From: Lentisphaeria bacterium
GTDB lineage: Bacteria; Verrucomicrobiota; Lentisphaeria; Victivallales; UBA1829
Reading direction: 5' to 3'
Length of the DNA: 9,668 bases
NCBI GenBank assembly: GCA_017540385.1
Contig: JAFYBD010000012.1
Span: 1 to 9,668 of the forward strand
The notes under the pieces are model-generated. The model was not told where the DNA came from, did no database searches, and saw only the letters and a list, made by a program, of their open reading frames with translations. The translations under genes and the position numbers were made by a program. Below, piece after piece: positions 1 to 6,232 of the stretch. How positions within the stretch are numbered: position 1 is the stretch's first letter; each line of letters starts with the position of its first letter.

Positions 1-63
1 CGTCTCCGCGGGCTTCGTTTCCGCAGGTGCGGCGGGATTCAGGTTGTTGCGGTCATTCGGCAT
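1..63 (-). CDS. N-terminal fragment of an unidentified Pro/Ala-rich protein
   Basis: Reading the minus strand from an ATG at 63-61 gives 21 open codons to the window edge: MPNDRNNLNPAAPAETKPAE and one more Thr. The reading frame is closed upstream by an in-frame TGA, so this ATG is the first usable start. The peptide is polar and rich in Pro, Ala and Glu, like a flexible N-terminal tail. No Shine-Dalgarno sequence precedes it, unlike the other genes here, which lowers confidence. If real, the gene is divergent from guaA and shares its upstream region. The function cannot be inferred from 21 residues, and this could be chance coding in GC-rich DNA. Confidence 0.35.
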   Translation of the reverse strand, partial: MPNDRNNLNPAAPAETKPAET

Positions 64-109
64 GATGGGCGGTTTGGACGATTCTGTTCATGGAGTCCGA
101 AACGAGCTG

Positions 110-181
110 TTCCGGCGGCCCCGGAAAGTGGAAAGTGTCCCGAAAGATGTCGGGACGATTCATCGATGGCTATACGATAGC
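110..181. other. Three consecutive short inverted repeats in the region upstream of guaA
   Basis: Three small stem-loops follow one another: TTCCGG/CCGGAA (110-115 with 121-126), GTCCCGA/TCGGGAC (137-143 with 150-156, six-base loop) and GCTAT/ATAGC (169-173 with 177-181, three-base loop). No T-run follows on either strand, so they are not obvious terminators. They could belong to a small RNA, to the leader of the minus-strand gene, or be protein-binding sites. I could not match them to a known RNA family. The rest of 64-270 shows nothing convincing. Confidence 0.3.
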
Positions 182-271
182 ATGCTTTGGCAGGATGTCA
201 AGCACGGGGACGGGAAAACTCGTTCAGACAACTCTCTTTTTTCGGAAAATCTACCGTTTCTGGCTGGATTT

Positions 272-300
272 TTTACCGTTTTCGTAGCATATTATATGAT
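272..300 (+). promoter_or_regulatory. Candidate sigma70-type promoter of guaA
   Basis: A TTTACC -35 box (272-277) and a TATGAT -10 box (295-300) are separated by 17 bases in a locally AT-rich stretch. The predicted transcription start near 306 leaves a leader of about 28 bases, too short for a purine riboswitch. A GGAAAG ribosome-binding site at 321-326 lies 7 bases before the guaA ATG. Confidence 0.55.
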
Positions 301-333
301 ACCTTTTTTTCAGTTTCATCGGAAAGATTGATT

Positions 334-1878
334 ATGAACCATCCTGAGACCATCCTCGTGCTGGATTTCGGATCCCAGTACAGCCAGCTCATCGCCCGCC
401 GCGTCCGCGAACTTCACGTGTACAGCAAGATCGTTTCCTGGAAGACCTCGGCGGAAGAGATCCGCGAGGCGGCCCCCGCGGGCATCATCCTGAGCGGCGG
501 CCCTGCCAGCGTGTATCAGGCGAACGCGCCGAAATGCGACCCCGCCATTTTCAGCCTCGGCATCCCGGTGCTCGGCATCTGCTACGGGCTCCCGCTCATG
601 GTCGAAACGCTCGGCGGCGAAGTGGCGCACGGCGAGGCCCGCGAATACGGCAAGGCCATCGTCTCCACGACCGCGGCGTCTCCGCTCTTCGAGGACCTGC
701 CCGCGCAGACGCAGATGTGGATGTCCCACGGCGACAAGGTGACCCGCCTGCCCGAAGGCTTCACCACCTGCGCGAAGACCGACAACACCGAGTATGCGGC
801 CATCCAGGACCGTGCCCGGAACCTCTACGGCATCCAGTTCCACCCCGAAGTCGTCCACTCCCCCATGGGCCCGCTCGTGATCGAGAATTTCTGCCTCGGC
901 ATCTGCGGCTGCACCGGGAACTGGAACATGTCCGACTTCATCGACCGTTCCGTGGCCGAGATCCGCGAGACGGTCGGCAGCGACCACGTGATCCTCGGCC
1001 TCTCCGGCGGCGTGGACTCCTCCGTCGCGGCCGCGCTCATTCACAAGGCAATCGGCGACCAGCTCACCTGCGTCTTCGTGAACAACGGCCTGCTCCGCAA
1101 GGACGAACCCGAACGCGTCCGCGAACTCTTCGGCGGCACATTCAAGATGTCGCTCGTGTACGTCGACGCCACCGACCGATTCCTCTCCAAGCTCGCCGGA
1201 GTCACCGAGCCCGAACGCAAACGCAAGATCATCGGCGGCGAATTCATCCAGGTCTTCAACGACGCCTGCGCGAACATCCCGAACGCCTCGTTCCTCGCCC
1301 AGGGCACGACCTACCCCGACGTGATCGAGAGCATCTCCATCGACGGCAATCCCAGCGCGGTCATCAAGAGCCACCACAACGTCGGCGGACTCCCGAAACA
1401 CATGCAGTTCAAGCTGCTCGAACCCCTCAGCCGCCTCTTCAAGGACGAGGTCCGCGAGGTCGGCCGCCAGCTCGGTCTCCCCGAAGAAATGGTCATGCGC
1501 CAGCCCTTCCCCGGCCCCGGACTCGCGGTTCGCTGCCTCGGCGAAGTCACCCCGGCCAAGCTCGCAGTCCTGCGCGGCGCCGACCGGATCATCGTCGACG
1601 AGATGAAGAAGGCCAACCTCTACTACAAAATCTGGCAGACGTTCGCCGTCTTCCTCCCCGTCCGCTCCGTCGGCGTCATGGGCGACGAACGCACCTACGA
1701 GGACGCCATCGCCATCCGCGCGGTCGAAAGCCGCGACGGCATGACCGCCGACTGGGTCCGCCTCCCCTACCCGCTTCTCGCGCGCATCTCCAACCGCATC
1801 ATCAACGAGGTCGACGGCGTGAACCGCGTGGTCTACGACATTACCTCGAAGCCCCCGGGAACCATCGAGTGGGAATGA
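334..1878 (+). CDS. guaA: GMP synthase (glutamine-hydrolysing)
   Basis: This enzyme makes GMP from XMP, ATP and glutamine, the last step of de novo guanine nucleotide synthesis in the cytoplasm. The 514-residue product is normal length for the family. The N-terminal class I glutamine amidotransferase domain (about 1-195) has the GICYG nucleophile elbow with Cys83, and His170/Glu172 in QFHPEV complete the triad. The ATP-pyrophosphatase domain begins near 205, with its P-loop SGGVDSS at 224-230. The conserved QGTTYPDVIES and KSHHNVGGLP segments follow near 323 and 345. The C-terminal dimerisation/XMP domain ends in the classic KPPGTIEWE. An open frame extends upstream to 187, but the start at 334 matches family N-termini and has GGAAAG 7 bases upstream. 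One oddity is GICYGLPLM, where most GuaA proteins have Gln instead of Pro after GICYG(M/L). The gene appears monocistronic. Confidence 0.98.
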   Translation: MNHPETILVLDFGSQYSQLIARRVRELHVYSKIVSWKTSAEEIREAAPAGIILSGGPASVYQANAPKCDPAIFSLGIPVLGICYGLPLMVETLGGEVAHGEAREYGKAIVSTTAASPLFEDLPAQTQMWMSHGDKVTRLPEGFTTCAKTDNTEYAAIQDRARNLYGIQFHPEVVHSPMGPLVIENFCLGICGCTGNWNMSDFIDRSVAEIRETVGSDHVILGLSGGVDSSVAAALIHKAIGDQLTCVFVNNGLLRKDEPERVRELFGGTFKMSLVYVDATDRFLSKLAGVTEPERKRKIIGGEFIQVFNDACANIPNASFLAQGTTYPDVIESISIDGNPSAVIKSHHNVGGLPKHMQFKLLEPLSRLFKDEVREVGRQLGLPEEMVMRQPFPGPGLAVRCLGEVTPAKLAVLRGADRIIVDEMKKANLYYKIWQTFAVFLPVRSVGVMGDERTYEDAIAIRAVESRDGMTADWVRLPYPLLARISNRIINEVDGVNRVVYDITSKPPGTIEWE

Positions 1879-1899
1879 GGCGAAGTCTCAACTGCAGTA

Positions 1900-2144
1900 G
1901 TGCGCGGCTACGCTCGCGCACGTGCCGTTGCGAAGCAAGGCACTACGAGGCACACACTGTGTGGCTCCGCAACGCCACGGAGGTTTCTCACGTATTTGTG
2001 CTTGAGCGCAGCCAAGCACTGTATCAGCACCGCTTGCGGTGTGCCCGGCTCCGCTCGGGCACGGGGGGCTAACGCCTCAACGGCTGTAGTGCCGTGCTAT
2101 GCGACGGCACATGTTTGATCCTGTGTTCTCGCGAAGCAGAACAC
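1900..2144. repeat. Array of 22-base mini-hairpin units with GCGNAGC-type tips
   Basis: Six units of exactly 22 bases start with GTG and end with CAC: 1900-1921, 1922-1943, 1998-2019, 2041-2062, 2089-2110 and 2123-2144. Each folds into a 7-bp stem (one mismatch in the second unit) around a seven-base core plus one unpaired base. The cores are GCGAAGC (1930, 2131) and GCGCAGC (2006), or the reverse-complement form GCTNCGC (1907, 2048), with a one-base variant GCTATGC at 2096. The unpaired base always lies 5' of GCGNAGC in that unit's own orientation, so units occur in both orientations. A degenerate seventh core, GCTCCGC, lies at 1964-1970. Stem sequences differ between units yet stay self-complementary. 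GTAGTGC (1897-1903) and GCACTAC (1940-1946) could enclose the first two units. The array fills most of the 300 bases after guaA. I see no protein-coding gene in it. Confidence 0.75.
2017..2049. repeat. 33-bp direct repeat, copy 1
   Basis: This copy starts CACTGTATC and ends CCCGGC, and it matches 2142-2174 at 32 of 33 positions (A2026 versus G2151). It contains a tight hairpin CACCGC-TT-GCGGTG at 2028-2041. It runs from the end of one 22-base unit into the next. Confidence 0.85.
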
Positions 2145-2174
2145 TGTATCGGCACCGCTTGCGGTGTGCCCGGC
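2142..2174. repeat. 33-bp direct repeat, copy 2
   Basis: This is the second copy of the 33-bp repeat, with a single difference at 2151. It carries the same CACCGC-TT-GCGGTG hairpin (2153-2166). The unit that follows it is degenerate (GTGCCCG, then GCCGACGC without a matching right arm), whereas copy 1 is followed by an intact unit at 2041-2062. This looks like a duplicated segment whose second copy has decayed at its edge. Confidence 0.85.
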
Positions 2175-2217
2175 CGACGCTTACACACAAGACAAGTCAT
2201 TTTCGACCTTTTTTCAC

Positions 2218-2252
2218 AGTCCCCGTTCTGGAAACAGTCCGGGGACTTTTTG
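2218..2252 (+). terminator. Rho-independent terminator
   Basis: An 8-bp stem, AGTCCCCG (2218-2225) with CGGGGACT (2240-2247), is followed by a T-run. Inside the loop a second short stem, CTG/CAG, closes a GAAA tetraloop (2231-2234). The orientation fits plus-strand transcription. It is the first strong terminator after guaA, although 340 bases downstream, so the hairpin array may be transcribed as the guaA 3' untranslated region. Confidence 0.8.
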
Positions 2253-2301
2253 CGGACGGCCACGCACCCTGTACATAATATAAAAAAACGCGAAAATCTC
2301 C

Positions 2302-2329
2302 TTGAAATCGGATATTTTACATGTATAGT
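2302..2329 (+). promoter_or_regulatory. Candidate promoter of the first AIDA-repeat gene
   Basis: TTGAAA (2302-2307) and TATAGT (2324-2329) are 16 bases apart, with an A-rich stretch just upstream that could act as an UP element. The same two hexamers with a 17-base spacer precede the second AIDA-repeat gene. The predicted start near 2336 gives a 5' leader of about 95 bases. Confidence 0.6.
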
Positions 2330-2343
2330 ATGGTTTTGGCAGA

Positions 2344-2358
2344 CCGTCCGTCGGACGG
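2344..2358. promoter_or_regulatory. Operator-like palindrome just after the predicted transcription start
   Basis: CCGTCCG (2344-2350) and CGGACGG (2352-2358) form a perfect 7-bp inverted repeat around one central T, about 8 bases downstream of the predicted start. A half-site CGGACGG also occurs at 2253-2259, upstream of the -35 box. It could be a repressor operator or a leader hairpin. No matching element was seen upstream of the second AIDA gene. Confidence 0.35.
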
Positions 2359-2429
2359 AATGCGCAAACGTTCACCTCGCCGCCAGTTCAAAACTTTAAC
2401 CATAATCAACCAGCCGAAAGGATTTCGAA

Positions 2430-5400
2430 ATGCCGCAATACAGTGATTACATCCTGGTTTCAGGCACAACCGAAACGATCAAGAAAAACACCAAAGGAAG
2501 CCGCTATGTCGTCAGTGACGACGGTGTTCTTGTCATATCCTCCGGCGGCACACTCCTGTGGTCGGAAAGTACGGACCACTATATCTTTTATGGCGGCATG
2601 GTAATAGTATCTTCCGGCGGCATGGCCTGTGGCGGGGAGTATTTCGACCGAGGATATTGTGTTGTGTACGCAGGCGGAATAGTCTCAACCATTCAAATCG
2701 GTGGTTCATCATTTCTCAATGTGTCTTCGGGCGGCAAGGTCTACAATGCCAGGGCATCCGCTGGCGGCATTATTGATGTAAACAACAGCGGCTTTGCCTA
2801 TATGACGACTGTTTCCAGTGGCGGAGAATTGCGCGTGGATCATTATGCCAGCAAAACGGAGGTATACTCTGGCGGAATCGTGCGTGTCGGTTCCGGTGCA
2901 ACCCTGATCGACACCACTGTCAATAGAGACGGTGCCGTTACAGTCTCCTCCGGCGGTACAGCCAATTCGACTTACCTTTCCGCGGCCTCAGCCACAATAT
3001 TCGGGAAAGCTTACTACAATCACATCTCCAGTGGCAGGATGAGCGTCATGTCGGGCGGATACGCAAATACGAACGACGTGAAAAGCGGCGCATATTTGCT
3101 TATCTCCAGCGGCGGAACCGTCACGTCGAATCTGATCTCTTCCGGCGGTTCCATGAACGTCTCCAAAGGCGGATTGGCATCGAAGACCTGGATCTATGCG
3201 GGAGGCTCCGCATATATCAACGGCGTTGCGTCCGTGACCACGATCTATGCGGGAGGCTCCGCATGTATCAACGGCGTTGCGTCCGGGACCGAGATGTCGG
3301 CCGGGGAACTGACCCTGTACGGCTCCAGCTACGAGGGCAAGTATTACGCGGGCGTGGTCTCGATCGGATCCGGCGGCTACTCGTACAACGAAGTCTTCTC
3401 CAATGCGAGGACCTACGTCACAAGCAGCGGCAGCGGGAGCGGCGTCGTGTACGGCGGCACGGTCGGCAGCGGATGCTCCGTCATCGTCAGCGGCGGCCGG
3501 TTCGGCGGCAAGACGGTCTCGAACGCGGTGTTCGACGTCACAGGCGGCAACGCCGACGTGTCGGGCGTGAACGGCGCGATGGCGTGGATTTCCGGCGGCG
3601 TGTTCTTCGCCTCCGGCGGCGGCGTGATGAGCTCGGCGACGGTCATGCCCCTCGGGAGTGCGATGGGAAAGATGTACGTCTTCTCCGGCACGACGGCCAC
3701 GAAGGTCAACATCTCCCCGAACGGCCACCTGGGGATCATGATCGGCGGTTCCGTGACCAGCGCGGTCGCCATCGGCGGGTCGGTCAGCGCCACGATCGGC
3801 GTCTCCAGCGGCGGCAAGCTCGGTTCCGCGATCGTCAGCAGCGGCTATCTCGAGGTCGGGTCCGGCGGCTCCGTGACCGTCGCCTATCTCTCGCAGGCCG
3901 CATTCGGTCTAGTGAACGGCACGATCGTCTCCGCGAACGTCGGAACCGGGTGTCCCCTGCAGGTCTCCAGCGGCGGCGTCGTGTCGTCCGCCGCGATCAC
4001 CTGGGGCGGCATCGTCAGCCTGACTCAGGGCAAACTCGGCAGCGCTTACGTCTCAGGGATCCTGGTCGTCAACAGCGGCGGTTCGGCTGGCTCGGCCACC
4101 GTGTACGGTTCGGCCGTCGTCAACTACGGCGGGGTGGCGACCGGAGTAACCCTTCTGGAAAACGGCAAACTGTACATTTCCGGCTACGGGGCCGTCAGGG
4201 GGCTCACGGCTTCGAAAGGCACGATCGAAGTCCGATCCGGCGGCACGCTCACGAACGCCTCGGTCAGCTCGGGCGCGCTCGTCTCGCTGTACGGGAGCTC
4301 CATCGCCCTCAGCTGCACGGTCGGAAACGGCGGCGTGATGAAGGTATCCAGCGGCGCGCTGCTCAACTTCTTCGACGTCAAGGCCGGCGGCAAGGTCACC
4401 GGATATTACGACTGCTACGGGATCACGTTCTCCTCCGGCGGGATCGCCGACATCAACATCATCGACCTCTGGGCCGGCAACACCTACGCGCCCGTGAACA
4501 TGCTCTCCTGCGCGATGAACAGGGGCGTGGTCTTCACGCTCACGGTCAACAACTTGCAGTCGTCGGGCACCTACAGGATCGCCGACAACGCGTCGGGATT
4601 CAAGGAGACCATCACGGTCCAGAACCTGTCCGGCGACGTCCTCGGCACGCTCACGGTCGGCCAGACGAAGAAGATCGGCAGCACGAATTACAGGCTTGAG
4701 ATCGACGACACCAACGCGCTGTCCGTCACCGTCGGCGCAGCCGCGCTGGCCGCCGTGAAGAGCGACATCGACGGCAACGGCATATCAGACGTGCTCTTCC
4801 AGTACACCGGCGGCAATTACCAGCTCGGATTCTGGATGAACGGCACCAACGAATGGAAGGGCAACGGCTTGCAGCATCCCGCCGAATGGGATGTGCTCGG
4901 GGCGTACGACATGAACTCGAACGGCAAGGCCGACGCCGTGCTGTTTGGTAATGTGACCAGCGAGGCCGGGATCCATGGCGCGTACATCGGCTACTACGCC
5001 GATTCCGACGACTACGACTCGAACTGGGTGAACATCGGGTACCTGAACAACGTCGACAACATCGACTGGAAAAACAAGGTCGGAAATTTGACCGGAAACA
5101 GCGGGAAGAATTCGATCGTCTGGTACACCTACGAGCTCGGCGCGCTCGGCGTGTGGACCGACGGCACCGAAAGCTGGGTCCAGGTCGGGAGCGGATTCGA
5201 TGCGACCTGGACGCTCATCGGCTGCGGCGACTTCAACGGCGACGGAAAAGACCAGATCGTGATGGCGCACAACTCCGGCGCGGAATACTATGCGATCGAC
5301 ATCGGCGGCACGTGGACCAACCTCGGGGCGTCCGACAGCGGATGGGAGGTGCGCGCCATCGGCGATTTCAAAGGCGACGGCAAGGACGATATCGTGGCGT

Positions 5401-5648
5401 TCCACAAGGAAACAGGCATCGTCGCCATGTGGGGCGACGGGAATTCCGCGAACTGGTCGCAGCTCGGCCAGCTCAACGCGAACGACTGGTTCGTCGTCGG
5501 CGCGGGCGATTACAACGCCGACGCGAAGGACGACCTGCTGGTCCGCCAGAAATCCACCGGCATGCTGGGGTATTATTCGGGCGCCAACATGTCCGCCTGG
5601 ACCGAACTCGGCCGCGGCGTCGACATGAACTGGACCGTCATCGCGTAA
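2430..5648 (+). CDS. AIDA-type repeat protein with C-terminal FG-GAP-like calcium motifs
   Basis: The 1072-residue product is very rich in Gly, Ser, Val, Ala and Thr. From about residue 20 to 675 it consists of AIDA-like repeats of roughly 20 residues with recurring VSSGG, as in right-handed beta-helix adhesin passenger domains. A transition segment (about 676-775) leads to a C-terminal region with DxDxDG-type motifs starting at D779, D827, D934, D979 and D1027, plus a degenerate one near N886. The spacing of 45-60 residues suggests FG-GAP/VCBS-like propeller blades that bind calcium. An extracellular adhesin or surface-layer role is inferred. The N-terminus (MPQYSDYILVSGTTET) has no signal peptide, and there is no outer-membrane barrel domain, so this is not a classical autotransporter. 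Type I secretion is one possibility. The start is supported by AAAGGA 7 bases upstream. Base composition rises clearly after about 3200, near a 51-bp in-frame duplication. The gene is probably monocistronic. Confidence 0.9.
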   Translation: MPQYSDYILVSGTTETIKKNTKGSRYVVSDDGVLVISSGGTLLWSESTDHYIFYGGMVIVSSGGMACGGEYFDRGYCVVYAGGIVSTIQIGGSSFLNVSSGGKVYNARASAGGIIDVNNSGFAYMTTVSSGGELRVDHYASKTEVYSGGIVRVGSGATLIDTTVNRDGAVTVSSGGTANSTYLSAASATIFGKAYYNHISSGRMSVMSGGYANTNDVKSGAYLLISSGGTVTSNLISSGGSMNVSKGGLASKTWIYAGGSAYINGVASVTTIYAGGSACINGVASGTEMSAGELTLYGSSYEGKYYAGVVSIGSGGYSYNEVFSNARTYVTSSGSGSGVVYGGTVGSGCSVIVSGGRFGGKTVSNAVFDVTGGNADVSGVNGAMAWISGGVFFASGGGVMSSATVMPLGSAMGKMYVFSGTTATKVNISPNGHLGIMIGGSVTSAVAIGGSVSATIGVSSGGKLGSAIVSSGYLEVGSGGSVTVAYLSQAAFGLVNGTIVSANVGTGCPLQVSSGGVVSSAAITWGGIVSLTQGKLGSAYVSGILVVNSGGSAGSATVYGSAVVNYGGVATGVTLLENGKLYISGYGAVRGLTASKGTIEVRSGGTLTNASVSSGALVSLYGSSIALSCTVGNGGVMKVSSGALLNFFDVKAGGKVTGYYDCYGITFSSGGIADINIIDLWAGNTYAPVNMLSCAMNRGVVFTLTVNNLQSSGTYRIADNASGFKETITVQNLSGDVLGTLTVGQTKKIGSTNYRLEIDDTNALSVTVGAAALAAVKSDIDGNGISDVLFQYTGGNYQLGFWMNGTNEWKGNGLQHPAEWDVLGAYDMNSNGKADAVLFGNVTSEAGIHGAYIGYYADSDDYDSNWVNIGYLNNVDNIDWKNKVGNLTGNSGKNSIVWYTYELGALGVWTDGTESWVQVGSGFDATWTLIGCGDFNGDGKDQIVMAHNSGAEYYAIDIGGTWTNLGASDSGWEVRAIGDFKGDGKDDIVAFHKETGIVAMWGDGNSANWSQLGQLNANDWFVVGAGDYNADAKDDLLVRQKSTGMLGYYSGANMSAWTELGRGVDMNWTVIA
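3191..3290 (+). repeat. 51-bp in-frame tandem duplication inside the AIDA-repeat gene
   Basis: The 49 bases at 3191-3239 recur at 3242-3290 with two differences, an offset of 51 bases or 17 codons. The encoded repeat reads IYAGGSAYINGVAS, then IYAGGSACINGVAS. Neighbouring repeats are far more diverged at the DNA level, so this duplication looks recent. Confidence 0.85.
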
Positions 5649-5675
5649 GCAGGCGGCGGCGGTTGGATAGGGTTT

Positions 5676-5713
5676 ATAGGGCCCATAGGGCATATTTGCC
5701 TTATAGGCCTTAT
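5676..5713 (+). repeat. TATAGG-type intergenic hairpin after the AIDA-repeat gene
   Basis: ATAGGGCC (5676-5683) pairs with GGCCTTAT (5706-5713). Inside it, after one C/A mismatch, ATAGGGCA (5685-5692) pairs with TGCCTTAT (5697-5704) around the loop TATT. The two arms are near repeats of each other, giving a long stacked hairpin. Only a short T-run (CCTTTTCC) follows, so it may be a weak terminator, or a member of a dispersed intergenic repeat family with ATAGG/CCTTAT-type units. No gene was found in 5649-5849. Confidence 0.6.
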
Positions 5714-5766
5714 CCGCCTTTTCCGCTCCCGGGCAAGCGAAATTTTCAAAAAAAAACGTTTTCCGC

Positions 5767-5799
5767 TTGACATTCGGGATTTACGGGGTATATTATAAT
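5767..5799 (+). promoter_or_regulatory. Promoter of rpmA
   Basis: A perfect TTGACA -35 box at 5767-5772 is followed by overlapping -10 candidates: TATATT at 5789-5794 (16-base spacer), TATTAT at 5791-5796 (18) and TATAAT at 5794-5799 (21). The first two have acceptable spacing. A GGAGAA ribosome-binding site at 5838-5843 lies 6 bases before the rpmA ATG. Confidence 0.7.
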
Positions 5800-5849
5800 C
5801 CTGTCACTTGTATCTGAAAATCAACCTTATATAATTTGGAGAATGAAAA

Positions 5850-6131
5850 ATGGCACATAAAAAAGGCCAGTCCAGCAGCCGCAACGGCCGCGACAGCAAA
5901 CCGAAAATGCGTGGCGTGAAGGCCTACGGCGGACAGTTCGTCACCGCCGGCAGCATCATCGTCAGACAGTGCGGAACCCACATCCACCCGGGCAAGAACG
6001 TCGGCCTCGGCCGCGACTTCACCATCTTCGCCCTCTGCGATGGTCACGTCAAGTTCAACAAGAAAGCCCAGAAGTCCGTGGAGATCGTCCCGATCGCGGA
6101 GACCATCCCCGTGGATGCCGCCCAGGCGTAA
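5850..6131 (+). CDS. rpmA: 50S ribosomal protein L27
   Basis: This is a structural protein of the large ribosomal subunit whose N-terminal tail reaches toward the peptidyl-transferase centre. The 93-residue product shows the family hallmarks: MAHKKG at the N-terminus, RNGRDS, GGQFVTAGSIIVRQ and THIHPG.NVG.GRD in order, followed by the FALCDGHVKF segment. It begins directly with MAHKK, so it lacks the cleavable N-terminal extension seen in Firmicutes L27. Length is normal with a slightly extended acidic/Ala C-terminus (IPVDAAQA). In most bacteria rplU (L21) lies immediately upstream in the same operon. Here the upstream neighbour is an unrelated repeat-protein gene and rpmA has its own consensus promoter, so rplU must be elsewhere. 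Two terminator-like hairpins follow, so rpmA is probably transcribed alone although obg, its usual partner, is the next gene. Confidence 0.98.
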   Translation: MAHKKGQSSSRNGRDSKPKMRGVKAYGGQFVTAGSIIVRQCGTHIHPGKNVGLGRDFTIFALCDGHVKFNKKAQKSVEIVPIAETIPVDAAQA

Positions 6132-6134
6132 GCC

Positions 6135-6158
6135 GAGGGCGTTCCCTCTTTCTTTTTT
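6135..6158 (+). terminator. Short terminator directly after rpmA
   Basis: A 5-bp stem, GAGGG (6135-6139) with CCCTC (6144-6148), has a four-base loop and is followed at once by a T-rich run (TTTCTTTTTT, 6149-6158). The stem is short but GC-rich, and it starts only 3 bases after the rpmA stop codon. Confidence 0.55.
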
Positions 6159-6166
6159 GTTCCTCC

Positions 6167-6201
6167 GCCCCGGCGAACGTTCTCGTCTGCCGGGGCATTT
6201 T
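6167..6201 (+). terminator. Second terminator between rpmA and obg
   Basis: An 8-bp perfect GC stem, GCCCCGGC (6167-6174) with GCCGGGGC (6189-6196), is followed by ATTTT. It sits 18 bases after the first hairpin's stem, so the two probably act in tandem to separate rpmA from obg. Confidence 0.65.
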
Positions 6202-6232
6202 CGTCAGCGGGCGACGTCCCGGGGCAACCCGC

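Noticed and set aside
44..331. Open frame of 95 codons upstream of guaA
   Set aside because: It spans the guaA promoter and three hairpins, lacks a ribosome-binding site, and its hydrophobic end comes from the AT-rich promoter region.
187..333. Upstream extension of guaA by 49 residues
   Set aside because: The extra residues cover the predicted promoter and do not resemble any GuaA N-terminus. The start at 334 has a ribosome-binding site and matches the family.
64..333. Known structured RNA (SRP RNA, 6S RNA or purine riboswitch) upstream of guaA
   Set aside because: None of the diagnostic conserved loops is visible, and the predicted guaA leader is only about 28 bases.
316..1401. Long minus-strand frames opposite guaA, the AIDA gene and the obg operon
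   Set aside because: They are expected by-products of GC-rich coding DNA on the other strand and give low-complexity products with no family signature.
1897..2174. CRISPR array or integron attC cluster
   Set aside because: There is no constant repeat with unique spacers and no cas genes, and the units lack the attC end motifs and cassette genes.
1900..2399. Small open frames in the guaA downstream gap (for example 1900-2118 and 2094-2399)
   Set aside because: They run through the hairpin array, the terminator and the AIDA promoter, and show no family features.
3263..4699. 478-codon frame inside the AIDA gene in another phase
   Set aside because: It encodes an Arg-rich low-complexity product mirroring the GGC/TCC repeats of the real frame.
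5573..5793. Pro/Ile/Tyr-rich minus-strand peptides between the AIDA gene and rpmA
   Set aside because: They are translations of the TATAGG-type hairpin repeat, not genes.
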